A stretch of DNA of 64,000 bases from Adhaeribacter aerolatus (GCF_007991635.1 NZ_BJYS01000020.1:1-64000); one strand, 5' to 3'; shown: positions 7,587 through 17,417, counted from the stretch's first letter. Program-made: numbers and translations. The notes: generated by a model from the letters alone, not told the origin.

Positions 7587-9041
7587 TTAGTTCTGCCGGC
7601 TAAAACGGCGCTTTAAGGCAATATTTAAACCCAGCGAATACGGCCGTAAGCCCAAAGGCTCCCGCTCTTTAAAGGTAGAACCCATAAAATAATTGAGCGA
7701 AGGCATCAGCATCAGTTCAAAGTGCTGCCCCAACCGGGTATTATAGCCCGCACCTACCAACAAGTTATAGTTTGCCTGTTCCAATATATTGGCCCGCGAC
7801 GGGAACACTACTTTTCTTACATATTGCCCGTTCTGGTACTCCTGGGTTTCGCCTTTAATAAGCAGATTTATGCCGCCCGCCACACTAAAGTTAAAGCGCC
7901 GCCGGCCGTTATTCCAGAAATAATAACTAGCACCCAAACGCCAGCCGCCGTAGGCGTAAGAACTGGCGAGCCGTCGTTCTTCCATTTTGTAAACCGGGTT
8001 AATGCGGGTCTGGTTGGTAGTTGCCGTAACCACAATGGTATCGATGGTACCGTTGGTGTAGGTATAAGTTAAATTTTCTTTTAGCTGCAGCCAGGCAAGT
8101 CCGGTTTCTACATACAGGTTTTGGGTTAAAGCGCGGGCTAAATTAAAGCCAAACTCATAACCCAACCGCTCCGGATTAGACTTGTTACGGGTATTAACCT
8201 GCGTAATAAAAATATTATCTGAAGCATTGGGCGTAAACTGCCGGAAAGCATAACGGGAAGCAAAAGAGAATCCGGCTTCCCAAACGTTGGGTTTGTTCTT
8301 CTTTTCCGCTTCTTCGGTTTTTTGTTCCTGGTCCAAGGCCTTGTTCTCCGGTACCACCGAATCTTTTTTGGCGGCTACCAGCACCGAGTCCGGTTGAATG
8401 GGCTTTACCAGATTGCCTGCCGAATCGGCTCCCGCCGATTCGGCAGGCTTATTCTTAGCGATATCACCCGGTTGGGCCAGTGCAGGTTGCCTCTCCGGCT
8501 GGTTCATCGTATCTGCTAGTATTAAAGTAATGCTGTTGTCGGCTTTTACCGGCACAGTTCGCCGGGTACCTCCTTCTCCCGCAGTTCTTCCAGCATTTAA
8601 CTTATCGCCTGGGCTTACCTTTACCTGAATAGTTTTATCCTTTAAAGAAGTGATCGCAGACTTATTTGTTTTGATAGATAATGCAGGTGGTTGGCTTAGC
8701 TTGGATGATTTTGGAGCTATTTTATTATTTCTTTTAGCAATGGTGCTGTTCTCTTTTTGAACATCTGGGTTAACACTAGCAGCTACCGGCGTATTCTTTT
8801 TGTTTTCAGTAATCGTTAAAGTTTCATCAGGTTTTTTAACTGAAGATTTGTTTGTATAGTAATAAATGCCGGCACCGGTAAGGAGCAGCAGCAAAGGCCC
8901 AATCCACCACCAAATAGCACGGGGCTTTTTAGGCGGCTTAATGTCGGCAGCAATTTTTTTCCAGCCATCAGCCGGCGGCGCTTCGTCGAGCGCCGCCATT
9001 TTTTGGCGGATTAAGTCTTCAAATTCTTTATCTGGTAACAT
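7587..9041 (-). CDS. Anti-sigma-like inner-membrane segment fused to C-terminal beta-barrel domain
   Basis: A 484-residue protein in three parts. Residues 1-42 are a short, charged cytoplasmic segment (EFEDLIRQKMAALDEAPPADGWKKI) like those of Bacteroidota anti-sigma proteins; residues 43-62 are one membrane helix (WWWIGPLLLLLTGAGIYYY). Residues 65-250 are a Lys/Pro/Ser-rich disordered linker. Residues 250-484 have the alternating strands of an outer-membrane porin-type barrel (FGFNLARALTQNLYVETGLAW, YNLLVGAGYNTRLGQHFELMLMPSLNYF). Its start overlaps the ECF sigma gene by 14 bases, so the two are translationally coupled. Probable role is to control that sigma factor in response to an envelope signal (inference). 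The placement of a barrel behind an inner-membrane anchor is odd. Confidence 0.75.
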   Translation of the reverse strand: MLPDKEFEDLIRQKMAALDEAPPADGWKKIAADIKPPKKPRAIWWWIGPLLLLLTGAGIYYYTNKSSVKKPDETLTITENKKNTPVAASVNPDVQKENSTIAKRNNKIAPKSSKLSQPPALSIKTNKSAITSLKDKTIQVKVSPGDKLNAGRTAGEGGTRRTVPVKADNSITLILADTMNQPERQPALAQPGDIAKNKPAESAGADSAGNLVKPIQPDSVLVAAKKDSVVPENKALDQEQKTEEAEKKNKPNVWEAGFSFASRYAFRQFTPNASDNIFITQVNTRNKSNPERLGYEFGFNLARALTQNLYVETGLAWLQLKENLTYTYTNGTIDTIVVTATTNQTRINPVYKMEERRLASSYAYGGWRLGASYYFWNNGRRRFNFSVAGGINLLIKGETQEYQNGQYVRKVVFPSRANILEQANYNLLVGAGYNTRLGQHFELMLMPSLNYFMGSTFKEREPLGLRPYSLGLNIALKRRFSRQN

Positions 9042-9576
9042 GGTCGGAAATTGAATATTGTTGCAGCAATTTCTTTAACAGGCTCTTGCCTTTGGCTAAC
9101 TGCGATTTGGAAGTGCCTTCGGCAATATTTAAAATTTCGCCAATCTCGCGGTGGTTGTATCCTTCTATCACGTACAGGTTAAAAACCAGCCGGTAACCTT
9201 CGGGTAGCTGGTTAATCAGCACCAGCAACTCCTGGGCCGAGATAGTACTTAAAACATCGTCAGCGGCCGGTACGCTTTCTTCCATGGCACTATAATCGAG
9301 TTGCGCTTGGTATTTGCGGTTTTTGTGATAATGGTTAATAGCCGTATTTACAAAAATGCGCTTCATCCAGCCTTCAAAAGAGCCGCCCTCGTGCGTACTA
9401 ATGTATTTAAATACCTTTACAAAAGCCTCATGAAAAATATCTTCCGCCTCAAAACGACTGTTGGTATAACGCACGCAAATCGCCATCATTCGCCGGGAAT
9501 AAAGCTGGTAAAGCTTTTCCTGGAAATGCGGTTTCCCTTGTTTGCACCCGGCAATTATTTCGTCTTCTGCGTGCAC
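9028..9576 (-). CDS. ECF RNA polymerase sigma factor (sigma-70 family)
   Basis: A 182-residue sigma factor with region 2 at about 22-90 (LYQLYSRRMMAICVRYTNSRFEAEDIFHEAFVKVF, then WMKRIFVNTAINHYHK) and region 4 at about 115-170 (LINQLPEGYRLVFNLYVIEGYNHREIGEILNIAEGTSKSQLAKGKSLLKKLL), the helix-turn-helix that reads the -35 element. It lacks regions 1 and 3, as ECF sigmas do. The start is GTG at 9576; an in-frame stop lies six codons upstream. Its end overlaps the putative anti-sigma/beta-barrel gene by 14 bases. Target promoters are unknown. Confidence 0.93.
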   Translation of the reverse strand: MHAEDEIIAGCKQGKPHFQEKLYQLYSRRMMAICVRYTNSRFEAEDIFHEAFVKVFKYISTHEGGSFEGWMKRIFVNTAINHYHKNRKYQAQLDYSAMEESVPAADDVLSTISAQELLVLINQLPEGYRLVFNLYVIEGYNHREIGEILNIAEGTSKSQLAKGKSLLKKLLQQYSISDHVTR

Positions 9577-9724
9577 GTAGCGTAGGTACGATTAGGTATG
9601 TAATTTAAATTCTTCCTGCTCTTTAATAATATAGCAAAATTCGTTTTATGATTTTACCCTGTACTGTCAATTATTAATTTCATACCTGAACAGCCATTTT
9701 AAGGTAAATTCTTATGAAGGTAAA

Positions 9725-10420
9725 TTAAGGCGTGGCCTTCACCCGGATGGTAATCATATTTTCGAGGTAATTGGTATTGTCGGTATAAATGCGGTATCTC
9801 AGAAAATCGTCGCCTACAAAATCTTTGGGCGGATAATACACCATTACGGTGGCTTTGGGACTACCTGAATAACGGTAATCGCTGTAATTACCCAGTTGAG
9901 GCTTAAAGTAAGACCGGTTACCAGCTGTCGGACAAATAATATCCTTCCGGTGAATCCGGATATCTATCGGGCTGTTTTTTAGGGTTTCAACGGTGAAAGA
10001 GGTTAAACGGGTAGTGCAGTTATTGGGGTCGAGCCGGTTTTCTATTACAAAAATCATTTTTTCTGTTTTACAAATATTTTCGGTGCATACCTCGTAGGTC
10101 ATGCTATCCAGCCCTACATAATTCAGTTCGTGTTCGTAGTACAAATAATTACCTTCCTGAAATACGCGGCCGTGGCGGGGCTCGCCGTAAGTTACCGTAG
10201 CATGTACTTTTAGGCTATCATTTACCAGCGGATTTATCAAGAGTGGCCAGTCGGTGGATTGTTTCCGGACGTAGGTGAACGCAGAATCGCGCTTCAGTTC
10301 AAACTGCTGAAAAGAGATAGGTACCACATCGGCTTCGTAGGTGTCGCACCCAGGCAAAAAAATTAATAAGCTTCCGGCTAACAGCCAGAACAGCTTAATA
10401 CAACAAATCTTATTCATCAT
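9725..10420 (-). CDS. Lipoprotein with cadherin-like/tandem-95-type Ig domain
   Basis: A 231-residue lipoprotein: lipobox FLPGC with Cys25 as the lipidated residue after a hydrophobic segment. The mature protein has the pattern NPLVNDSLKVHATVTYGEPRHGRVFQEGNYLYYEHELNYVGLDSMTYEVCTENICKTEKMIFVIENRL, which matches the tandem-95/cadherin-like repeats (GxxxxxGxxxYxPxxxFxGxDxxxYxV) found in adhesins, and a second copy ends with YYPPKDFVGDDFLRYRIYTDN. Two repeats, about residues 40-130 and 135-231. Probably surface or periplasmic. Exact role unknown. Start could be either of two adjacent ATGs. Confidence 0.75.
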   Translation of the reverse strand: MMNKICCIKLFWLLAGSLLIFLPGCDTYEADVVPISFQQFELKRDSAFTYVRKQSTDWPLLINPLVNDSLKVHATVTYGEPRHGRVFQEGNYLYYEHELNYVGLDSMTYEVCTENICKTEKMIFVIENRLDPNNCTTRLTSFTVETLKNSPIDIRIHRKDIICPTAGNRSYFKPQLGNYSDYRYSGSPKATVMVYYPPKDFVGDDFLRYRIYTDNTNYLENMITIRVKATP

Positions 10421-10866
10421 AGCTCACATCATGGTGTTTAGGATCGGGGTTCTGAGGAGTAGACAAGCGGTAAGGCGGAACCGTTGCCTCATAAAAATTT
10501 TTTTAAGCCCTGGCCGGTATATTTCTTAGCGATTTCGGGAATGCGGGATAATTAATACCAAAATAAAATTACTGGTGCGCTTTCTCTATTGTTATCGCCA
10601 GCGTCCCGCTGATGATGATTTCTGCCGACCTCTGGCCGCTATAATGAGCGAGTTAATTATTAATAACTACAACAGCGTCCAGCGGCCGGAAAAAGAAGAC
10701 ACGGACGAAGACGCCCACGCTATGTACCACCCGAGGCTTAATCACTTCAGCCAGGATTAAAGCAATTTTGAAATAAAAGCAGATTTATTTTACTATTTTA
10801 ATAGGTTTAGGCGGCAGCTTGAAGCCTCTAATTCAGTAAATAACCTGTAGAGAATAGAATAATATA
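10421..10866. other. Intergenic region, no convincing gene
   Basis: 446 bases between two minus-strand genes. A short plus-strand reading frame from ATG 10644 to 10760 (38 residues, start MSELIINNYNSVQ) is possible but has no supporting context. The part 10770-10865 is AT-rich. No hairpin with a T-run is evident. Confidence 0.4.
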
Positions 10867-13455
10867 TCAGAATTTAGCGCCTACTACTACCGTTTCCTTA
10901 TAAGTTCTTACCTGGCCCTGCAAGCTAAACAGTTCAATATACAAAACGTAATAACCCACCGGCACTTTGCGGCCGCGTTCGTCGAGGCCATCCCACCGGA
11001 AGAAGCCATTCTGGCCCAGTAGTTCGTTTTTAACCAGGCGCCTTACTTCCCGGCCGGCGGCATCAAAAATGGTAATATTTGTAATATAACCGGCGGCTTC
11101 GGTGCGGTAATTAATGGTGGTAAAATCTTTGTCCCCATCCTCGTCCGGGGTAAATATTTCGGGGTCGATGGTAAAAAATTGGCTGGCGGGCGTTTGCTCG
11201 TGGTACTGCGAGTTTTTGTAACCCGGTGTAGCATAACCCACTGTGCTGGCCGCCGAATGCCAGTTAACGGCGCTGCTATCGCCATGCAACCGGATACGCT
11301 CCAGCGACACGCCATTGCGGTCGCGCAGCAATTTATAATGCATTTCCTCGTGGTAGGCGAAGCGGTCTATAAGTTTCCGGCTGTTGTCAAACAAAAGTAC
11401 GGTGCCCTGGTCGTCGGAAAAACCGGGCAGCCGGTTCATTTTTACAAAAGCCAATTGGTTAGCTGCCGGATAGTGGGCTTGCACCAGGTCGGGGCGGGTA
11501 GTCAGCACCAGGTACTGTTGCGGCGCTATTACCAGGGGTTCGCCCGTTATGGCACTAACATCCGCAACGGAGTCGGGCCTGATATTGCCTAACTGCCAGC
11601 CATTTAAATCGATATATTTTATTGAGCGGTTTACAATCTCAAGAAAATCAACACCGCCACTGCGCGGATTAAAGAGTACTTCGTTAATAATCACGTCGCC
11701 GGTAACAGCCGGTTCGGGCAACACAACCGTAGCTTTGGCCTCGTTTAAAATATTGCCGGCACAATCGCGCACCTGGCGCACGGTAATTTCATAAACATGA
11801 CGGGGCTGCAGATTACCCGCTAAGGAAAGTACCACCTCCTGGTAAGCCGTACCTGTAAAAGTTGCCGCCGTTACGTTCAGGCCCGGAGAAACAGTATAAC
11901 TGGAAATATTCCGGGCACTTAAACTATCCAGGCTTTCAGAGAAGGTGAGCTTTATACGGCCAGAAGAAATTAAATCGGCTTTAAGCAATGCGGGCGGCTG
12001 CGTATCGGGCGTGTTGTTGAATACAGCATTTTGCTTGCCGGGGGTACCGCCGCTGGGGTCGGTGGAGACAGTCCAGTTAGATGCTTCGGCACAGGTAAGT
12101 ATTGGGTTAATAAGTTCCAGGCTCCAGCCGCCTTCGGCTTTGCGGGTGTCCCGGTACCAGGCGGTGGTATAGCTGATTTTATCGATTAATTTACCGGTAT
12201 TATCAAATAGCTTTACCTCGTCTCCGCTGTCGTTCAGCGCCGGGAAAACAGTTAAGCCCAGCACCTTACCGTAGGGCCGGAAAACGGCCGTATCAGCGGC
12301 CCGGCAAAGCAACACATAACTGCCGGGCGTTAAGACAAAAGCCGGCAAAGTACCCCGCGCGTTGGAAGCATCGGTGAATTGCCAGCCCTGGAGGTTTATG
12401 GTTTTCTGGCTACTGTTGTATAATTCGATAAACTCCGCGGCGGGCAAACCAACTCCAGGACTAACATCGGCCAGTACTTCGTTAATCCGGACTTCGCGAT
12501 AATTTACTTCTACGGGCGGCGTGTAAGAGAACGAACTGGCGGACGAAGTTACCATCCGGTTCCCGTATAAATCAGTTAAGCCCGAAAGGGAAAGCGTATG
12601 CGTGCCGGCCGAAAAAGTTTGGTTAAAAGTAAGGTGTACCAGAGCCGGATTAGATAAATCCCGCACGGCGGCTACCGGCGAGCCCACCTGTTGCAGGTGG
12701 TAATTACCGGTTTCCTGGGCTTGCGGCAAAGCTACCGGCTCGTTGAATAAAACAGAAATAGTTCGGTTATTTATTACCTGCACCTGCCGGAGCAACGGTG
12801 GCGCATTATCGGTTACCGTGAAATCATCGAATAAAAAACGCTGGCCATTGGCCGCGGAATATTTTACCTGCACCCCAAAGAAGTTCGACTGCTGGTAGGT
12901 GGCATCCAGGGCTTGGCCTTCTTCCCAGTAATCCTGACCGGTGCCGGAAAAATCGAGCGCCAAAATCCAGCGGGAATTAATATCGCGGCTAATTTTTACC
13001 CGAACCACGTTGTTCGTACTTGCACCAATGGTACCATCGCGGCCGTTAATTAAATACACCGGGCTGGCACCGGCATCCTTCCGGAACAGGCTTACTTCGT
13101 CGGGGGTACCGCCAATCCGCACAAAATACCCGCTGTTACGCCCTTTAAAATTAGCCGAATCCGAAACCAGGTAAACATCGGCGTAATTTCCCAAAGAAGT
13201 GGCCAGGTTTAACCGGGCATAAAATTCCCAGGTGGTACCGGTTACGGCCTGGCAATTGGCAGCCAGTTGCAACTCGGTACCGGTTATGGCCGGGCCGTTG
13301 CTTTGTAATTGCCCGGCAGCATTTACGGTAAAAAAATCAGTATCGCCCAGCCAGGTAGGGTTCCGGGTAAAGTCGCCGTCCGAAAAACTTTCCTGCAGTT
13401 GCGCATAAGTGTAAAAATGACATAAAAAGAACCACAGGAGCAAAATTTTTCCCAT
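10867..13455 (-). CDS. Secreted lamin-tail-domain protein with FlgD/CHU-like C-terminus
   Basis: An 862-residue exported protein. Residues 1-18 are a signal peptide (MGKILLLWFFLCHFYTYAQ). Residues 20-210 resemble a jelly-roll ligand-binding domain. Two lamin-tail (LTD) domains are visible: about 317-430 (VRINEVLADVSPGVGLPAAEFIELYNSS, INLQGWQFTD) and about 585-700 (VIINEVLFNPRSGGVDFLEIVNRS, IDLNGWQLGN). Ig-like (Big_5 type) modules lie between. The C-terminal 100 residues (FTPDEDGDKDFTTINYR, ITIFDAAGREVRRL, FFRWDGLDERGRKVPVGYYVLYIEL) form a FlgD-like Ig fold seen at the ends of Bacteroidota surface proteins exported by type IX secretion. LTD proteins are often with nucleases, but no nuclease domain is present here. 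Likely cell-surface or extracellular. Confidence 0.85.
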   Translation of the reverse strand: MGKILLLWFFLCHFYTYAQLQESFSDGDFTRNPTWLGDTDFFTVNAAGQLQSNGPAITGTELQLAANCQAVTGTTWEFYARLNLATSLGNYADVYLVSDSANFKGRNSGYFVRIGGTPDEVSLFRKDAGASPVYLINGRDGTIGASTNNVVRVKISRDINSRWILALDFSGTGQDYWEEGQALDATYQQSNFFGVQVKYSAANGQRFLFDDFTVTDNAPPLLRQVQVINNRTISVLFNEPVALPQAQETGNYHLQQVGSPVAAVRDLSNPALVHLTFNQTFSAGTHTLSLSGLTDLYGNRMVTSSASSFSYTPPVEVNYREVRINEVLADVSPGVGLPAAEFIELYNSSQKTINLQGWQFTDASNARGTLPAFVLTPGSYVLLCRAADTAVFRPYGKVLGLTVFPALNDSGDEVKLFDNTGKLIDKISYTTAWYRDTRKAEGGWSLELINPILTCAEASNWTVSTDPSGGTPGKQNAVFNNTPDTQPPALLKADLISSGRIKLTFSESLDSLSARNISSYTVSPGLNVTAATFTGTAYQEVVLSLAGNLQPRHVYEITVRQVRDCAGNILNEAKATVVLPEPAVTGDVIINEVLFNPRSGGVDFLEIVNRSIKYIDLNGWQLGNIRPDSVADVSAITGEPLVIAPQQYLVLTTRPDLVQAHYPAANQLAFVKMNRLPGFSDDQGTVLLFDNSRKLIDRFAYHEEMHYKLLRDRNGVSLERIRLHGDSSAVNWHSAASTVGYATPGYKNSQYHEQTPASQFFTIDPEIFTPDEDGDKDFTTINYRTEAAGYITNITIFDAAGREVRRLVKNELLGQNGFFRWDGLDERGRKVPVGYYVLYIELFSLQGQVRTYKETVVVGAKF

Positions 13456-13609
13456 ACATAGTTATAGCTGTTGAAAAAGTCTTTAATTTGCGGCCCAAAT
13501 TGCTGAACCCGAACTGCGTACGGGTTACGCCATACAAAAATCGTGTAATTGGTATCGGACCGGGTCAGCAGGTAATATATAATTTTTTAAATTTTTATCC
13601 ACTAAAAAA

Positions 13610-14599
13610 ATGAAAGTAGCAGTAGTAGGAGCCACCGGCCTGGTAGGCGGTGAAATCTTAAAAGTACTGGAGGAGAGAAACTTCCCCGTAGATGAATTAT
13701 TATTGGTTGCCTCCGAGAAATCTAAGGGTACCAAGAAAACTTTTAAGGGCCAGGAAATTACTGTTATTGGTGTAGACGAGGCCATTGCGGCCAAACCCCA
13801 GATTGCTATTTTTTCGGCGGGTGGCAGCACTTCTACAAAAGAAGCCCCTCGTTTTGCCGAAGCTGGTATCACCGTAATCGATAATTCTTCGGCCTGGCGC
13901 ATGGACCCGACCAAGAAACTGGTAGTACCGGAAATTAACGCGAAAGAATTAACCAAAGAAGATAAAATTATTGCCAACCCCAACTGTTCTACCATTCAGA
14001 TGGTGGTGGCTTTGCACAAGCTGCACGATGCTTTTAAAATGAAGCGGGTGGTGGTTTCGACGTATCAATCGGTAACCGGTACCGGTAAAAAAGCCGTGGA
14101 CCAGCTCATGAACGAACGTGCCGGCAAAGAAGGCGAAATGGCTTACCCGTACCGCATCGACCTGAACGTGCTGCCACACATTGATGTGTTTACCGAAAAT
14201 GGCTACACCAAAGAGGAAATGAAAATGGTGAATGAAACCAAAAAAATCCTCAGCGACGATAGCGTAAAAGTAACCGCTACTACTGTTCGGATTCCGGTTA
14301 TGGGTGGCCACTCCGAATCGGTAAACGTGGAGTTCGAAAAAGATTTTTCTTTGGATGAAGTATACCGAATACTGGAGCAAACCGAAGGTGTACTGGTAGT
14401 GGACGACGTTAAAAACCTGAAATATCCCATGCCGATGGATGCGCACCAGAAAGACGAAGTACTCGTTGGCCGCGTACGCTGGGACGAAACCCAACCCCGC
14501 ACCATTAACATGTGGATTGTGGCCGACAACCTCCGCAAAGGTGCTGCCACCAACGCTGTACAAATTGCCGAATATTTAATTAAACACAATTTGGTGTAA
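13610..14599 (+). CDS. asd: Aspartate-semialdehyde dehydrogenase
   Basis: A 329-residue NADP-dependent enzyme that reduces beta-aspartyl phosphate to aspartate semialdehyde, the branch point to lysine/diaminopimelate, threonine and methionine. The nucleotide-binding motif GATGLVG (7-13), the SAGGSTS phosphate-binding region (69-75), and the catalytic Cys126 in NPNCSTIQ are all present, as is the C-terminal RIPVMGGHSESVNVEF with the conserved histidine. Length is normal for the family. It is monocistronic, flanked by divergent and downstream terminator sequences, and starts at an ATG after an A-rich leader. Confidence 0.97.
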   Translation: MKVAVVGATGLVGGEILKVLEERNFPVDELLLVASEKSKGTKKTFKGQEITVIGVDEAIAAKPQIAIFSAGGSTSTKEAPRFAEAGITVIDNSSAWRMDPTKKLVVPEINAKELTKEDKIIANPNCSTIQMVVALHKLHDAFKMKRVVVSTYQSVTGTGKKAVDQLMNERAGKEGEMAYPYRIDLNVLPHIDVFTENGYTKEEMKMVNETKKILSDDSVKVTATTVRIPVMGGHSESVNVEFEKDFSLDEVYRILEQTEGVLVVDDVKNLKYPMPMDAHQKDEVLVGRVRWDETQPRTINMWIVADNLRKGAATNAVQIAEYLIKHNLV

Positions 14600-14613
14600 G
14601 GTATTAATCAGTT

Positions 14614-14656
14614 AAAACAAAAGAGCCACGGCAATTAGCTGTGGCTTTTTTGTTTT
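14614..14656. terminator. Terminator downstream of asd
   Basis: A stem AGCCAC/GTGGCT, extended by A-run/T-run pairing, with six T residues right after the plus-strand arm and an A-run before it. It lies about 20 bases past the asd stop and could work in both directions. Confidence 0.85.
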
Positions 14657-14807
14657 AGCATGATTACTTTTTAGGATTAAACATTGTCGGCTAATATATT
14701 TATCTGCCTATACTGGCAAAATGCTCCTAGTAGGTTTAGCTTGTTCAATTAGAATCAGGGTAACCCATTTATAACCAGAAAACATTAAAAAAACCAAACC
14801 ATCCAAT

Positions 14808-15272
14808 ATGAAACAAGTTTTCCTATTAATTTCTTTTATGTATCTACTTGTCGCCTGCAAGAAGGACGACAAAGTTTATCCGATTAAAACCTATTTAATT
14901 GAAAGCAATGAACAAATAACTAAAATGGATAATAATTGGACAGATTATTTAACTAAGGAAATCCAGATTGTTAAAGGTAATAAATCAGTACACATAAGTC
15001 TTGATATGTCTGCTACTGGGGTAGAAGGAACGCCGGAAATTGCTTTTAGAGCCAAAGTAGGAACTCAATATTCCAATCCTTCTCTGGTGAAGTGGGTAAC
15101 TTATAATGCCCTTGAGAAACCACACGCCGAATTTTTAATTGAGAATGTAGCAGCAGGCAAATACGATATTGGCATACAATGGAAAGCAATAACGGGAAGT
15201 ATAACTACAAGTCAGTTTCACCAGTCCGACTCTTACAACAGGGTATTTATTGTTGAATATCCAAGAAATTGA
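14808..15272 (+). CDS. Hypothetical lipoprotein
   Basis: A 154-residue lipoprotein. Signal peptide MKQVFLLISFMYLLVAC with lipidation at Cys17, followed by lysine/aspartate (KKDD). The mature part has alternating strands (KSVHISLDMSATGVEGTPEIAFRAKVG, AEFLIENVAAGKYDIGIQWKAITGSITTSQF) and could be a small beta-sandwich. No family recognised. The gene is more AT-rich than its neighbours and sits alone between the asd terminator and a convergent oxidase gene. Confidence 0.7.
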   Translation: MKQVFLLISFMYLLVACKKDDKVYPIKTYLIESNEQITKMDNNWTDYLTKEIQIVKGNKSVHISLDMSATGVEGTPEIAFRAKVGTQYSNPSLVKWVTYNALEKPHAEFLIENVAAGKYDIGIQWKAITGSITTSQFHQSDSYNRVFIVEYPRN

Positions 15273-15344
15273 GAAGAATAGTGTTCTCTACCAAGGTCTG
15301 CGCCCACACAGCCCTTAGGAATACCGCTGACAACTGACTTTCTT

Positions 15345-15368
15345 TCGGTTGGTGAGGGCACCAACCGA
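15345..15368. repeat. REP-like perfect hairpin between convergent genes
   Basis: CGGTTGGTG and CACCAACCG form a 9-bp perfect stem with a four-base loop at 15346-15367. There is no T-run. Hairpins of this GGTTGGT...ACCAACC type occur scattered between genes in Bacteroidota (recollection, not a search). Confidence 0.6.
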
Positions 15369-15402
15369 GGAGTGGAATCTTCTCCAAAGTTCTCATTCTT
15401 CT

Positions 15403-16710
15403 CTAGCGCAGCATTTCCTGAGCCGCTTCGAGGCCGCTCGCGAGGGCAGCCTCTACAGTTCCCATGGCGTGCCCCCGGTACAAACCTTCGCCGGCAAAAA
15501 ACAAGGTATTATTTACAGGTTTGGCTACGATGGCCTGGGCTTCGGCAGCCGAAACAGTGGCATAGGCGTAGGCGCCACGGGCAAAGGGGTCGGCGGCCCA
15601 GTTAAAAACCACGCTGGCTTTTAATATTTCCCGCAAATAAGCTACCGAAGTGTTAAAAATATCGGCCAGGTTGGTCAGGGCTTCGGTAATCAGAGCATTA
15701 TCGGGTAAATCTTTATATTTTTCGGCGGGTGGGCCGGCCAGCCAGGCGGTAAGCAAGGGCGTTTTACTGGGTAATTGGGTCCACCAGGCGGTAAAAAGGT
15801 GCGAATCGGAAAACAGAAAAGCCAGTTCGGGCGCTAGATTTCCGTTTTGCTTGGCAAAAGCGGACTCTTCCCAGAAAGCGAAATTAAACTCAAAGCAAAC
15901 CTTGATAACGGCTCCAAAACCCAATTGTGCCAAGGCCTGTTGTTTTTCGGGCAGCGCCGGCGTTAAATGAATATACCCGGGGTTATCCGGTTTTGATTGC
16001 AGTACACCAATAGGCACGGTTATTAATACTTGCGGACTTACGTAGGTCTGGCCTCCTTGGGCGATAACGTTTGCCTGGCCCGGCTCCCACCGGACTTCCC
16101 GCACCGGTGTTTGAAGCATAATGTTTACATCACTGGCTTTCGCAGTAGCAGCCAAGTAATCTATCAGTTGGCTGTAGCCGCCCTGCGGATGATAAGATGT
16201 AGCCGCCCCGCCGGCACTCCACTCTTCCCGCAAAGCCAAAGTACTTACTTTCCGCGTATCGGCGGCATCGTAACCTTCGGCAAACCTAATTACGGTACGG
16301 CGCAATTCCTGGTATTTTTCCTCACCTAAATATTCATCCAGAAAGTCTGCCAATGGAAGGTCGTCTGCCAATAGTTCCAGTTTCTCCAGCAGCAACGGAA
16401 AATCCTCTATAAACTCGCCGGATTCGTGTAAGTAACCGTTTTTTACTTCGTACGAGATACCGGTCATGAGCTGGCACGCCACGCCAGCTTCGGCCAGCAC
16501 GGCTTGGGTAAGTGGTAAATCGCCGTGCACAAACTCGGCTCCGGCCTCTACCGGCCCGGTAAATTGGCTTAGCGGGGAGGTAAAAATGCGTCCTCCCAAG
16601 CGGTTCCGGGCTTCCAGCACCAATACTTTTCTCCCGGCCCGGCTTAATTCCCGCGCCGCCATTAAGCCGCAAGCTCCGGCCCCAATAATAATCACATCTG
16701 CGTTATTCAT
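15403..16710 (-). CDS. FAD-dependent amine oxidase (monoamine oxidase family)
   Basis: A 435-residue flavoenzyme of the amine oxidase superfamily, which oxidises primary or secondary amines to the imine using oxygen. The N-terminal dinucleotide-binding fold has GAGACG (10-15) and [11 protein letters not shown] (about 31-41); the C-terminal FAD motif [23 protein letters not shown] (about 405-427) includes the usual GEG...GTVEAAL. No signal peptide, so cytoplasmic. Substrate is unknown (polyamine, tryptamine or similar). Length is normal. Starts at ATG. No partner genes are adjacent. Confidence 0.92.
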   Translation of the reverse strand: MNNADVIIIGAGACGLMAARELSRAGRKVLVLEARNRLGGRIFTSPLSQFTGPVEAGAEFVHGDLPLTQAVLAEAGVACQLMTGISYEVKNGYLHESGEFIEDFPLLLEKLELLADDLPLADFLDEYLGEEKYQELRRTVIRFAEGYDAADTRKVSTLALREEWSAGGAATSYHPQGGYSQLIDYLAATAKASDVNIMLQTPVREVRWEPGQANVIAQGGQTYVSPQVLITVPIGVLQSKPDNPGYIHLTPALPEKQQALAQLGFGAVIKVCFEFNFAFWEESAFAKQNGNLAPELAFLFSDSHLFTAWWTQLPSKTPLLTAWLAGPPAEKYKDLPDNALITEALTNLADIFNTSVAYLREILKASVVFNWAADPFARGAYAYATVSAAEAQAIVAKPVNNTLFFAGEGLYRGHAMGTVEAALASGLEAAQEMLR

Positions 16711-16975
16711 AGCTGCTTTTTACGGAAGCCAAACCAACCCGATTAAGTTTTGTCCGGCAATTAGTAGCCATTGGTTTAGAAAAATATTGACTACCCAAAT
16801 TGGAATAGCTAACCCAAAGGATTTTTCTGAGGTGATTAAACCTAATATCAACTCCAATAATTATTCCGAAGGAATCTGTTTAAACATTAGCTTAGCTATC
16901 CTGTTCATTTGTTTATACTAGTGCGGCGGGCACTTGCTATCTCCTGGACATATTAACCCTTCCGCCCTCCGGGCA

Positions 16976-16996
16976 CCTTCCCTAAATTAGGGAAGG
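16976..16996. repeat. Perfect 21-base palindrome
   Basis: CCTTCCCTAA and TTAGGGAAGG flank a single A, giving a fully symmetric element. It sits inside a gene-free stretch and has no T-run, so it may be a REP-like repeat or a binding site. Confidence 0.6.
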
Positions 16997-17358
16997 AGTT
17001 CGGCCGAACCGGAACATTATGGATTAGCTTTGTTGAAAGAGGCTTTGTTTATATTGTAATTGAACCTGGCAAGGCATCAGCTACGCAGCAAACTACATCA
17101 GTTTGGGCGATGAGGGCCTTTTGGAAGATGCTCTTCTGGGTTTCCGGTGCGCAGCATTGCGAGGTACGAGCAAAGGAAAGATGAGCAGCCCGAATGACCA
17201 AACGGGCCCCGCCGGCCGCGAGGCAACTTAGGCAGAGAATAACAGTTAGCACCTGCCATTGAAAGATGTAATCTTTCAAAAGAAGACCGATATAACTGAC
17301 CATTTTTGAAGTATCCTTTAGACGAACTGGTATAAAGGATTTTGCTGCGTATATAAAT

Positions 17359-17394
17359 TAAAATCCCGGCTACTTTTATGACCGGGATTTTTTA
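17359..17394 (-). terminator. Terminator of the BNR/T9SS protein gene
   Basis: AAAATCCCGG and CCGGGATTTT pair around a short loop, with T-runs in both directions, about 25 bases past the stop codon of the minus-strand gene. Confidence 0.8.
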
Positions 17395-17417
17395 TCTCTA
17401 TTAATTTATTATAAGGC

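Larger units (their letters stand above)
16711..17417. other. Long intergenic region with palindrome and terminator; a doubtful small ORF
   Basis: About 700 bases without a confident gene. A perfect palindrome (10-bp arms) lies at 16976-16996. A minus-strand frame of 84 residues (17049-17303) begins MVSYIGLLLKDYIFQWQ with a hydrophobic segment, but it has no homology I recognise and the C-terminal half reads like chance coding, so it is not annotated as a gene. A terminator lies at 17359-17394 for the gene to the right. Confidence 0.45.

Noticed and set aside
10644-10760. 38-residue plus-strand frame (MSELIINNYNSVQ...)
   Set aside because: No family and no context; noted only in the intergenic entry.
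17049-17303. 84-residue minus-strand frame in a gene-free region
   Set aside because: Hydrophobic start but no known family, and the C-terminal half does not look like coding sequence; left as intergenic.
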